From Raphanus sativus (lineage: Eukaryota > Streptophyta > Magnoliopsida > Brassicales > Brassicaceae), in assembly GCF_000801105.2 (NCBI RefSeq), contig NC_079515.1, positions 13,392,001 through 13,456,000 on the forward strand: a stretch of 64,000 nt of DNA, given 5' to 3'. Below the pieces are notes generated by a model. It worked only from the letters and a program-made list of their open reading frames with translations. It did not search any database and was not told the DNA's origin. Below, in pieces: positions 22,780 to 33,310 of the stretch (within the stretch, counting starts at the first letter, position 1; the number at the start of each line of letters is the position of its first letter). A program made the position numbers and the translations under genes.

Positions 22780-23493
22780 TAAGGAAGATGAAGAAAGAAC
22801 AAAGGAACAGCTTGAACCTGAGGAAACAAATGACAAGGACCTAGAAGTGCCCGTTGGTCCAATGACTAGATCAAAGCAAGCAAGATTTCGACAAGCTCTT
22901 CATCAACTCTTATACACTATTCAGGGCAGTATAGAGTGTGCTTATCCAACCACTCTGGTTGTGATTCAAGCCACCTAAGACATTCATCAAGAGAGGTGTT
23001 GTGACTTGCACTCTTTTCCTTGGTTTGGTTTTGTCCCATTGGGTTTTCCAAACAAGTTTTTTAATGAGGCTTGGACACAACACTTATACAATAGCCTCTT
23101 GATGAAACCAGCCCCATTTCTTTTCTTATTTTCGTCCACAACTCTCTTAGGAGCCTTTTCTCTTTTTAAAATTGAACTCAGTCTTTGCATTTATTATTCT
23201 GTGTGTTTCCAAGAAGCTGTGCATGTACAGCCTTCTTCTCTTTATATTATGGACGAAATTCATCAATAAGATCATCAAACATTTTCTATTAAAAATTCTC
23301 TCTGAATCTTGTTTGATCAAAGCTTGTCTAAGTGTTACTCGGATCCTTGATCCTTACCTTGCAAGCAAACCTTTGATAGTCCAAGAGTCATTCCGCAACT
23401 CTTTGAAGTATCATTCTATCCACATCTTGTTTCATCATCACAATCCGTTGGAGAGTAGTCAGGGACGTGATCTTTTCACACAAGATCTTATCA
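22723..23493 (+). repeat. 3' LTR of the gypsy element
   Basis: 771 bp, nearly identical to the 5' LTR. A stop at about 22777 interrupts the coding segment that is open in the 5' LTR. It ends CTTATCA before the second TTTTT duplication. Confidence 0.93.
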
Positions 23494-23668
23494 TTTTTTT
23501 CACCATCTCCACCATCGATTGCCGGAAATTTCCGTACGGATCCTCCGACTCCATCACCACCGGAACACTGATCTCCTCGATTGGTGGCGTGTAGATATAG
23601 TCATGATCCTCCTCCTCGATCGCGACTCCTCTCACTATCGTACAACTCTTCTCTCTCCAATTTAGCAA

Positions 23669-24280
23669 AAATAACCGTTTTTTTGTCTTGTTTACCTTTT
23701 CAATAGTTCTAAAAATAAATCTGATAAATAGTCACAACAACCGGTTGCAGGTTACTTCATATATTAATCACATGTGCTCGTAGAGATAGAATCGGCAAAC
23801 GATACCAATTTTGACACGGTTCTCAAATTATTAAAAAATTTGCATAGATCTGCAATTACCACGCCGAATTTTGATATTAAGCTAAATAGGCTTTTTTCAA
23901 TGAACTAAGAAATTGCATAAAAGTAAACTAAAGATATATGGCTAACTCTCACCAGGTATGTAGTTGATTAGGACAACACGTAATAGTTTTAACTTTGTTT
24001 TGAGAACTTGAGTCTGAAACTTTAAAAAAAAAAAACATATCACAATTAACAGAATTTTCATGGAAAATCCAACAAACTCTGTCACGTTTGCTCCAATCCA
24101 AAGCTCTATGGCATCCTAAGAAACTTAGCTTAGCTCTTGGTAGTTTAAACAAACTGATGTTGATTCCCACCACAACATAACCTGTGGATGAGTTCTTGTA
24201 AACACTGCACAGGATAGTTACATGCTTTTAAAAACTTAGCTTCAACACTGTACAATGATGAGGGACCAGAGAACAATTGA
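23669..24280. other. Non-coding DNA inside Helitron B
   Basis: Contains ordinary AT-rich sequence. The right part (about 24140-24280) is a plausible 3' untranslated region of the minus-strand small gene described next. No repeat or coding signal recognised. Confidence 0.4.
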
Positions 24281-24780
24281 TGTTAAATAGTCCAGACACG
24301 GGTTCCATCTTGAGAGATATCTTCAGGGGCAACACTTCCTTCCTCCTTTACACTGTTTGGTTCCTCTCCATGGCAGGCCTGCGACGACATAACTCAAATA
24401 CAGAACAGCCTCCTGTAATAAATGATAACAAAAAAAAGAGTTCACATCATGCAAAAGAAACACACTGATAACATAGAATCAGCTCATTCGTTAGAAACCC
24501 TAGCATGAACAGATTCATTCAAAATTACAACCAAACCCCATGTAAGTAGAACCAACAAGAGAGACAAGATCCGTAGACATATCATCGAAAGATTAAATCG
24601 TTAAGGAGAAGAAGAAGAAGGATCATTACACGAAGAGAAGATGGGGTTCAGAGAGAATCCGCGAAGGCTCCCTCTACAGATTTTTGATAATCCGACAATC
24701 TCAGGGAACCAATTCGAACAAGAGCTGCTTTTAGATTTGTTGGGTGCTGTTGTCGAGACATAAATAAGAAGAGAGAGAAA
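24281..24780 (-). other. Possible small gene fragment: 5' leader exon, intron, 34-codon ORF
   Basis: On the minus strand a leader-like exon (about 24780-24640, TC-rich) contains a 37-codon frame beginning MSRQQHPTNLK. A T-rich intron-like stretch ends TTTATTACAG (about 24417), followed by a short exon with a 34-codon frame 24385-24281 beginning MSSQACHGEEPNS and ending RVWTI. Leader, intron and short frame resemble the 5' end of a plant gene, or a gene for a very small protein; I recognise neither. It lies between the OVATE and KAS II fragments in the same orientation, so it is probably a third captured piece. Confidence 0.35.
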
Positions 24781-25286
24781 TATAAAAATTATTTCATTCC
24801 CTTTTTGCATAAATATGTTAGCTTAAAAAGACATGTTATAGTTAATATTTTTGATGATATCACTTGTTTTGAAAAGATTTGTTAGCATAAGAGGATTATG
24901 TTTCTTTCTAGCTCACTGTATAAAACTTGCATCTCACCTGTTTTTAATATATGAAATAGAGGGGAAAAAATGAAAGTACCATCAGGGCGAGGCTCGGTCA
25001 TGTGGTATGCATCACATGTGAAACTCCCACCAAGGAACTCTGCGTAGATTGTTGCTCCTCTTTTCTGTACAAAAGATAAATCAGAACAACACATAAGAAA
25101 CAAGAGAGGAGAAATGAGCTTATACTATATATACCTTAGCATGCTCAAGTTCTTCCAAGAGCAGAACTCCAGCTCCTTCTCCCATCACGAAACCATCTCG
25201 GTTCTGTTATGCAATATCAAGACCAGGTTTTTTAAACACTACAGACACACACGTTTCCTGTTTGGCAAAAAAGTCTGATACAGTGT

Positions 25287-25916
25287 TGTTGGGATTCGAG
25301 ACTACGTCAGAGACTACCTCAGATACTACGTTAGCGAATACTTCAGGGACTTCGTCAGTCAAGATTTGGTGATGGAAATCAAACAAGATCGCATAACTTA
25401 AACCAAGAAAAGGATGTCATATTAGGAAAAGGAAATATAACTTTATTGAAGGTGATAGGTTCCTGGAAATATTACTTCTCATGGAGTTATGGAAGTTGCA
25501 ATTATTTTGGAATATTTCCGAATAGTTTTATGGAAAGGGACGAATGCCCTAATCCAACTAGGTTAATGTAATAAACTCCTACTATATAAGAGGAGCTCGT
25601 GTGCACTCCTCTCTCTAACTTGGCAAGCCATAAAAAGGTGACAAGAAAAGACCTAGCTTGGTTGTAAGCTTTGGTTGAGAGAGAGAGAGGTACTATATCT
25701 TGTACTTGAGATTATAGTGATTTGCCTCATTGCCAGGCCCCAGGGAAGTAACCACATTTAGGTGAACCCTGGAATATCAAATTCTTGTGTCTATCTTCTA
25801 TAATTCCGTGTTCTTCTTCTGTTCTCCATAGATCTACAAACTCATACTTTCTAACGTACTACGACAAGTGCATCAGAGAGTGCTTCAGAGAGTTTGTGTG
25901 GTGAGTTTTCCCAACA
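25287..25916 (+). repeat. 5' LTR of the copia element
   Basis: 630 bp with terminal TGTTGGG and CCCAACA. A TATA-like CTACTATATAAG at about 25578 is a plausible promoter. Confidence 0.93.
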
Positions 25917-25947
25917 AAGTGGTATCAGAGCCAGGTTGGTGATCTCA

Positions 25948-28900
25948 ATGTCTACTAAAGTAAGAATTGAGGTGGAGCGGTTCGATGGGAAGGGAGACTT
26001 CTCGTTGTGGAAGAAGAGGATGCTTGCGCATCTGTCTGTCCTTGGTCTAAAGGATATATTAGAAAAGTCCGAGTCACCTTCTGTCTCAGCTAGGAAGAAG
26101 GATGAAGACGAGGATGTTTACAAAGAGCGGTTGGTGAAAGAGGAAGCTGAAAGGCTTGAAATATCAGAGAAGGCGATGAATCTGATCATTCTCAATGTTG
26201 GGGATCATGTGTTAAGGAAGATCGAGTTGTGTACTACAGCTGCTTCTACATGGTCTACACTGGAGAGGTTATATCTTTCAAAGACTCTACCGAACAGAAT
26301 TCACTTGCAGCACAAGTTCTATACATTCAAGATGTTGATACTCGGAGTATGGATGAGAATATCGATGACTTCTTAAAGATTGTCTCTCACCTGTCAAGCG
26401 TGAATGTAACTGTGTCAGAGGAGGTACAAGCGATTCTGCTCCTGAATTCGCTTCCATCACGGTTCAACTCTCTCAAGGAAACACTTAAGTACGGTAAGGA
26501 TACATTATCGTTGGAAGAGGTGACAAGTGCAGCAAGGTCTAAAGATCAGGATCTGAAATCTTCTTTGGCTTCACATGATATTGGTGAAGGTCACTATGCT
26601 AGAGGAAGAACCGAGAAGAAGGATCCTGTGAGGAATGGTAAGAGCAAGTCTAGATCGATCTCAGGGTCTAGGATAACTTGTTGGTTCTGCAAGAAGCAGG
26701 GACACTCCAAAAGGGAGTGTTATGCATACAAGAAGAAGTATGGCGGAGGTGAGGAAGAAGTTGAGGCAGCGGTTGTGATAGATCCTGATTCAGACGATGA
26801 TTCACTTTTGGTAGGAGATAAGTGGCATCATGATAAGTGGGTGATTGATTCTGGATGTTCTTACCACATGACGTGTAGGACGGATTGGTTTCACATGTTT
26901 CAAGAGCTGACTTCAGGACAAGTTCTTCTTGGTAATGATTGCGCGGTTAGAGTGCAAGGGATTGGTACAATCAACATCAAAGCTTATGGAGGTTCGGTTA
27001 AGACACTCACGAATGTCAGGTATATTCCGGAATTAAGAAGGAACTTGATATCCACGGGAACCTTGGATTTATTGGGCTTTGAGCACAGTGGTGGACATGG
27101 GAAGACTAGGTTTTACAAGCATGGTAAGCTAGCACTTCAGGGAACCTTGTCCGGGTCATTGTACATGTTAGATGGTGAAACTGTATCAGGTGAAGTAAAC
27201 TGCAGTGTCAAGAAGAAACCATCTAAGGATGAAACAGTCTTGTGGCATAGACGTCTTGGGCACATGAGCATGAAGAATCTACAGATTCTTGCCCGTAAAG
27301 GGGTGATCGATAAGAGGAGGATTGGTGATTTGGATTTATGTGAGAGCTGTGTGATGGGGAAGCAGAAGAGAGTAAGCTTCAGCATCGGGAAACATGATAC
27401 AGGTGAAGTTCTCAAGTATGTACATGCTGATTTATGGGGATCTCCAAGTGTGACACCAAGTCTGTCAGGGAAGCAATACTTCTTGTCTATTATCGATGAT
27501 TATACAAGGAAGGTCTGGGTATATTTCTTAGCTACTAAAGGAGAAGCCTTTAGTAAATTCTGTGAATGGAAGAAGCTGGTCAGAATCAAGTCAAGAAGAA
27601 GGTGTGTTGTCTTAGAACAGACAATGGACTTGAATTATGCAACACAGAGTTTGACAGCTTCTGTAAGCAACATGGAATCAAGAGACATAGGACTTGTGCA
27701 TACACACCACAGCAGAACGGTGTAGCTGAACGTATGAACAGGACTCTGATGGAAAATGTGAGATGTTTTCTAGTTGAGTCGGGTCTAGAGGAAAAATTCT
27801 GGGCTGAAGCAATATCTACGTCAGCATATGTGACAAACAGGAGTCCATCTTCTGCCATAGATGGGAACATTCCGGAGGAACTTTGGTTGGGCAAGAAGCC
27901 CGGTTATCTGCACCTGAGAAGATTTGGATCAGTGGTTTACGTCCATGCAGATCAATGAAAGCTCAAGGCCAGAGCTAAAAAGGGAATCTTCATAAGTTAT
28001 CCGGTGGATGTGAAAGGATACAAAGTTTGGCTTCTTGATGAGGAGAAGTGTGTTATAAGTAGGAATGTGGTATTTGTAGAAGATAATTTCTACAAGGATT
28101 TGAATGTCTGCAAGAAGAAAGCAGATGTCACAGAGGAGCTAAGAAATCAGACGGTGCTGGAAAATACAGCAGGATCTGCGTCAGGACCGGAAGTTGATAC
28201 TTCAGGTGGAGCTGTTGAAGAAACAGTTGAGTCAGCTGGTGACGTAGGTGACAAACAAGGTGAAAGTCTTGAAGGATATCAGCTAGCAAGAGATAGAGTT
28301 CAGAGAAGAATAGTGCCACCTGCACGGTACTCCGACTCAGATGATGTAGCAGCGTTTGCACTATATGTAGCTGATGATGTATGTGCTGAAGAACCTCAAG
28401 ACTATCATGGAGCGATGAACAGCGAAGAGCGAAAGCAGTGGGCTGAAGCATGTGGTGAGGAGATGACTTCACTAGATAAGAACCAAACCTGGAAGCTTGT
28501 GAGAAGGCCTAGTAAGCGTAAGGTGATAGGCTGGAAGTGGGTCTTTAAATTGAAGTCTGGTATACCTGGTGTTGAGAAGCCTAGATTCAAGGCTCGGTTA
28601 GTTGTTAAGGGATACTCTCAGAGAGAGGGTATTGATTATCAAGATGTGTTTTCACCTGTCGTGAAACATGTATCCATAAGGTTCTTGTTGTCAATTACAG
28701 TGAATCAGGATTTGGAGCTTGAGCAACTTGATGTAAAGACTGCGTTTCTTCATGGTACACTTGAAGAAGAGATTTACATGGAGCAACCAGAGGGATTTCA
28801 GGTTAAAGGGAAAGAGGATCACGTCTGTCTACTTCAGAAGGCTGTTTATGGACTAAAGCAGGCACCAAGACAATGGAACAAGTGTTTTGATCAGTTTGTG

Positions 28901-29943
28901 GTTAGTCACGGTTTTGTGAAGAGTGAATATGATCACTGTGTTTACATCAAGGAGGTAACCAAAGGTACATACATATATTTGTTGCTATACGTGGATGATA
29001 TGTTGGTTGCATCAAAGGATGCGGCAGAGATCAGGAAAGTGAAGCAGTTGCTGAGCAGCAGATTTGAGATGAAGGACTTGGGTCCAGCAAGACGGATTTT
29101 GGGAATGGATATTGAGAGAGATCATGCAAAGGGGATTCTAACACTGTCTAAATCTGGTTATATCAGGAAGATTCTCAAGGTATTCGACATGGATGAGTCA
29201 AAGAGTGTATCAACACCTGTTGGTGCACATTTCAAATTGTCAGCTGTAGCAGATGATGAAGCAGAGACATGTATGGATGATATTCCATATGCTAATGCTA
29301 TCGGAAGCATAATGTATGCTATGATAGGCACGAGGTGTGATCTGGCGTATGCGTTAGGGTTGGTTAGCAGGTTTATGAGTAAGCCTGGGATGGTTCATTG
29401 GACTGCGGTCAAGTGGGTATTGAGGTACCTGAAGGGAACACAAGATCTGAAATTGTGCTTCAGGAAGAATGAGGCGTTTAATGTTGAAGGTTTCTGTGAT
29501 TCTGATTTTGCTTCGGATCTGGACAAGAGGAGGTCGATCTCAGGTTATGTTTTCAAGGCTGGTGGGAATACAATCAGCTGGAGATCAAGTCTACAAAGCG
29601 TAGTGGCTTTATCGACGACTGAAGCAGAGTATATGACGCTTGTTGAAGCAGTCAAGGAAGGAATTTGGCTAAGGGGCTTAGCGGAGGAGCTTGGATTCAG
29701 CAAGACACGGTGGTGATATCGTGTGACTCTCAAAGTGCATTGTGTCTAGCCAAGAACAATGTGTATCATGAGAGGACTAAGCACATCAGCAGAAATATGC
29801 ACTTCATCAGGGATATCATCGCTCAAGTTGATGTAAGTGTGAAGAAGATATGTACTTCTTGGAATCCTGCAGATATATTAACCAAGGTTGTTCCGGTTAA
29901 GAAGTTTGAGGAAGCAGTGGACTTCCTTGGTATGTCCGAACAC
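25948..29943 (+). pseudogene. Copia polyprotein, disabled
   Basis: Starts MSTKVRIEVERFDG. Gag is followed by the knuckle CWFCKKQGHSKREC (about 26682) and the protease WVIDSGCSYHMT (about 26839). The integrase has a HRRLGHM...CESCVMGK zinc region and YTPQQNGVAERMNRT. Reverse transcriptase has QLDVKTAFLHG, YGLKQAPRQW and YVDDMLVAS, and RNase H has CDSDFASDLDKRRS and STTEAEYMTL. Frameshifts occur near 26340, 27590 and 29700, and a TGA near 27956 fits C-to-T change from CGA. Otherwise the whole pol is recognisable and colinear with active relatives. Confidence 0.93.
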
Positions 29944-30028
29944 TAAGGAGCATACGGCATCGCCTGGCAAAGCACGAGTTTGCTTAACCTAAGTAGTGGA
30001 TCATGTTTGATGTCATCAAGGTGGAGTT

Positions 30029-30658
30029 TGTTGGGATTCGAGACTACGTCAGAGACTACCTCAGAGACTACGTCAGCGAATACTTCAGGGACTTCGTCAG
30101 TCAAGATTTGGTGATGGAAATCAAACAAGATCGCATAACTTAAACCAAGATAAGGATGTCATATTAGGAAAATGAAATATTACTTTATTGAAGGTGATAG
30201 GTTCCTGGAAATATTACTTCTCATGGAGTTATTGAAGTTGCAAGTATTTTGGAATATTTTCCTAATAGGTTTATGGAAAGGGGCGAATGCCCTAATCCAA
30301 CTAGGTTAATGTAATAAACTCCTACTATATAAGATGAGCTCGTGTGCACTCTTCTCTCTAACTTGGCAAGCGTAATAAGGTGACAAGAAAATACCTAGCT
30401 TGGTTATAAGCTTTGGTTGAGAGAGAGAGAGGTACTATATCTTGTACTTGAGATTATAGTGATTTGCCTCATTGTCAGGCCCCAGGGACGTAACCACATT
30501 TAGGTGAACCTTGGAATATCAAATTCTTGTGTCTATCTTCTATAATTCCGTGTTCTTCTTCTGTTCTCCATAGATCTACAAATTCATACTTTCTAACGTA
30601 CTACGATAAGTGCATCAGAGAGTGCTTCATCGAGTTTGTGTGGTGAGTTTTCCCAACA
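30029..30658 (+). repeat. 3' LTR of the copia element
   Basis: 630 bp, same termini as the 5' LTR, followed by AGTGT and then the donor-side intron of the KAS II fragment. Confidence 0.93.
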
Positions 30659-30959
30659 AGTGTTTCTAACAGTACTATCCCAAGAAGAGAGGACAAAGAG
30701 ATTGTTGAAACTCACGCTATCCCAAGGACGTGAAGCTTTTGTGGGATCATTATTCCTTTGTGAGAGAGCCCGGCATGCAACAAAACCTCCCAACCCTGCA
30801 TTATAGGTACATATATGATAAGAAACATGCAGGTTAGAGTTCAAGAACAGGAGAATGAATATGCACCTATTGGAATAATCACTGCATCTGAGCCACCGCA
30901 GAGCATTACACATGTCAAAAGAAAAATGCAATTGTGTGATCTTGACTTACTTCTTCACC

Positions 30960-31264
30960 TCTATATATATATAATGAGCGTGAACAGTATTAATGACGCC
31001 AAATTAATATTAATACAATAAATAATGAAATCGTTTAAAGAAAGATATTAAATTTGTATTGTCATAAAATGATATGCATATGATGATATGATGCGAAACT
31101 TGCGCAAGTAATCAATATTAGCAAGGTAAGTTAATAAAAATAAATTTCCTAATTAGATAAAAATTGTTAAATGCCATTAAACAATAAAATCGTTAGATTT
31201 TGGCTGAAAAGCTCTGTATGAGCGACATGTGGCAAATGTACTTCTCATATAATATATAGAAGAA
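30960..31264 (-). mobile_element. 5' subterminal region of Helitron B
   Basis: Closely similar to 40446-40925 and 35325-35841: shared CTATATATATA, AGTATTAATGACGCC, TTGTATTGTCATAAAATG, CTTGCGCAAGTAATC and the terminal block ending CTTCTCATATAATATATAGAAG. The minus strand thus begins with a Helitron 5' end here. The first terminal bases (TTCTTC) differ from the TC start of the other copies by one position. Confidence 0.7.
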
Positions 31265-31715
31265 TTCTTGTAAAAAATGATTAATCAACCAATGCCAAAC
31301 TTCAAAGTGGTTTAAGTGCTTGAAAGAAGTTTTTTTCCACAGTGTATGTTATTCCAAAATTGTTTTTGTTTTCAATTATAAAGTGGTTAAAAAGAAGGTA
31401 TTTAAGAATACCTTTTATCCTGGAAGTTCTTTTCTCTTTCTTTATTTCTTTCTTTTGGTTTGGTTTGGTTTCTAGGGTCCTTTCGTAGGATATGTTTGTG
31501 CTCGATCGCTGGTTATTAGGAGCACTGACCCATGCTCCGTTACCAACGAGCCATTTCAACACACACGTTTGCTTTCAAGTAAAATTCTAAGTAACATCTT
31601 CTAGCAATAAATTATGTTTCCAACCACATCAAACTGTTCAATTATCACTATAAAAGTATATATCAAATAAAAACATAACAACAAATAGTTAAGAGAAACT
31701 CCAAATTATATTATA
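31265..31715. other. Spacer between Helitrons B and C
   Basis: About 450 bp of mixed sequence with a T-rich, TTTGGTTTGGTTTGG-containing part near 31455. No coding domain found. This is the host or older-element DNA into which both Helitrons were inserted. Confidence 0.4.
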
Positions 31716-31989
31716 CTAGATGGCAGGCCCGCACCCTGTGCGGGCATTGTACAGATTCAAATTATACGGGTAGAGCTGGGTCTGCGGATCGACTCACCCC
31801 GTCCGTCCCGCCAACCCGCGGGTCACCTAGTTTTTTGACTCATAATTTCGATCCGCATGACCCGCAATGAAAGATTCAAAATACCTGCACCTGCCCCGCC
31901 CAAATTTGCAGGTAATTCGCGGGACCCGCGGATTAAATATTACGGAATATTTTGTATCTATTTAAGAGAGAGAAAGAGAGAGATAGATA

Positions 31990-32012
31990 GAGAGATTTAG
32001 TGTTTAACCCGC

Positions 32013-32064
<52 letters not shown>

Positions 32065-32522
32065 GTAAACCTTTTTTTTTTTGAAAAATATAAAAATGTA
32101 AACATTCTTTTAATTCACCGATTACTTTTTTAACTACCACAATTTTGATTTATATAGGAATGTTTCCTAGTTTAATATTTTACCATGAATTTTTCTTGGG
32201 TGAATTACCAACTAATCATAGTTTGCCAAATAATGTACAACATTTTTTAAAGATAATAAATAAAAAATAATAATTTGTGTTAAGTTTTTAAAATAAATGA
32301 AAATATTATTAGCTGCCAAAACATGAATTTTTTTAACAATTTTAAAACCGTCACAAAAGAGTAAATCATAAACACTAAACAGTATACCCTAAACCCTTGG
32401 ACAAATCTTAAACCCTTGGGTAAAAATCCAAACACTAAACCCTAAAATCTTGGATATACCCTAAACCCTTGGATAAAAATCCTAAACACTAAACCGTAAA
32501 CCCTTGGGTATACCCAAAACAC

Positions 32523-32597
<75 letters not shown>

Positions 32598-33310
32598 TGT
32601 GTTACTTTCCTATTTGTAATTTGTTAATTTTTTTATTAATAACTTACCTTATTTTCATTGTGTATTATTTACGCAACTTGGTATCATATTTATTGCTTTG
32701 TTTAAATAATTTACCTTTAGTTAATTTGGTTTTAAATTTTAATAACTTACCTTATATTAAATACGGATTGCTTTGGCAAGTTGATATCATATTTACTTCA
32801 GATTAATTTATGATAATATAATAGGTATCTTAATGTTCTAAGATCACATTTCCTAGAAATCAAACAGATAAATGTTGTAATAACATGTCAAACAGATGAA
32901 TGTTGTAATTTTTGGGTGAATTACCAGCTAATCATAGTTTGCCAATTAATGTACATCTTCTTTTAAAGATAATAAATAAAATAATAATAATTTGTGTTAA
33001 GTTTTTCAAATAAATGAAAAATATTAGTAGCTGCGAAAATAAGAATTTTTTTTAACAATTTTAAAATCGTCACAAAAAAAGTAAATCATAAACAATAAAC
33101 ACTATACCCTAAACCCTTGGACAAAGCTTAAACTCTTGGACAAAACTTAAACCCTTGGGTAAAAAACCAAAAACACTAAACCCTAAATTCTTGGATATAC
33201 CCTAAACCCTTGGATAAATTCTAAACACTAAACTGTAAATCCTTGGGTATACCCAAAACACTAAATCTCCCTCTCTCTCTCCCCCTCATCGTAAACCTTT
33301 TTTTTTGAAA
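31990..33310. repeat. Telobox-rich (CT)n units in Helitron C
   Basis: Copies of the 500-bp unit seen at 13440-15990, in the same orientation. Pyrimidine tracts sit at 32014-32061, 32528-32592 and 33268-33283. TACCCTAAACCCTTGG and AAACACTAAACCCTAAA words occur around 32385, 32435 and 33105. Non-coding. Confidence 0.8.

Larger units (their letters stand above)
17330..23493 (+). mobile_element. Ty3/gypsy LTR retrotransposon, full length, 6164 bp
   Basis: LTRs at 17330-18098 and 22723-23493 begin TGATGTGATC and end CTTATCA, and differ at about 13 positions by eye (near 2 percent). The 5-bp duplication is TTTTT (17325-17329 and 23494-23498). A primer-binding site resembling initiator Met tRNA (TGGAATCAGAGC) starts at 18101, and a polypurine tract AGTGGGAGAGGA precedes the 3' LTR. 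Order gag, protease, reverse transcriptase, RNase H, integrase is that of Ty3/gypsy. One frameshift and several stops make it non-autonomous now. Confidence 0.95.
17172..23668 (-). pseudogene. OVATE-family (OFP) gene fragment split by the gypsy element
   Basis: The minus strand at 23668-23494 reads into the start of an OVATE domain: PVVMESEDPYGNFRQSMVEM. On the other side of the gypsy insertion, the minus strand from 17329 downward continues with EEMVKSHGEL and KDWRSLAPE, the expected next part of the domain, with a local duplication of the KSHGEL segment. A stop follows soon after. OVATE-family proteins are plant transcriptional repressors acting with homeodomain factors. Only part of the C-terminal domain is present, so this is a fragment, probably captured by Helitron B. 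The poly-T target in which the gypsy landed obscures the exact joining frame. The DPYxxFRxSM motif is the main support. Confidence 0.6.
25287..30658 (+). mobile_element. Ty1/copia LTR retrotransposon, full length, 5372 bp
   Basis: Two 630-bp LTRs (25287-25916 and 30029-30658) begin TGTTGGGATTCG and end CCCAACA. They are flanked by the perfect 5-bp duplication AGTGT (25282-25286 and 30659-30663). A perfect initiator-Met primer site TGGTATCAGAGCCA starts at 25920, and a purine-rich AAGGTGGAG lies before the 3' LTR. By eye the LTRs differ at roughly 25 positions (about 4 percent), more than those of the gypsy element. The integrase-before-RT order is that of Ty1/copia. Confidence 0.96.
24980..30921 (-). 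pseudogene. KAS II (3-ketoacyl-ACP synthase II) gene fragment, four exons
   Basis: Four consecutive exons of a plastid 3-ketoacyl-ACP synthase II are present: 30921-30867 (MLCGGSDAVIIPI), 30795-30716 (GLGGFVACRALSQRNNDP, SRPWDS), 25203-25135 (NRDGFVMGEGAGVLLLEELE) and 25064-24980 (KRGATIYAEFLGGSF, YHMTEPRPDG). All junctions are GT-AG and no stop is seen. The intact enzyme elongates 16:0-ACP to 18:0-ACP. The N-terminal part with the catalytic Cys and the C-terminal part with both His are missing, so this cannot be a working enzyme. A copia element interrupts the intron between exons two and three. The GGSFTCDAYHMTEP block favours KAS II over KAS I. Probably captured by Helitron B. Confidence 0.85.

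Noticed and set aside
27137..29733. Minus-strand frames inside the copia element
   Set aside because: Antisense shadows of the copia polyprotein.
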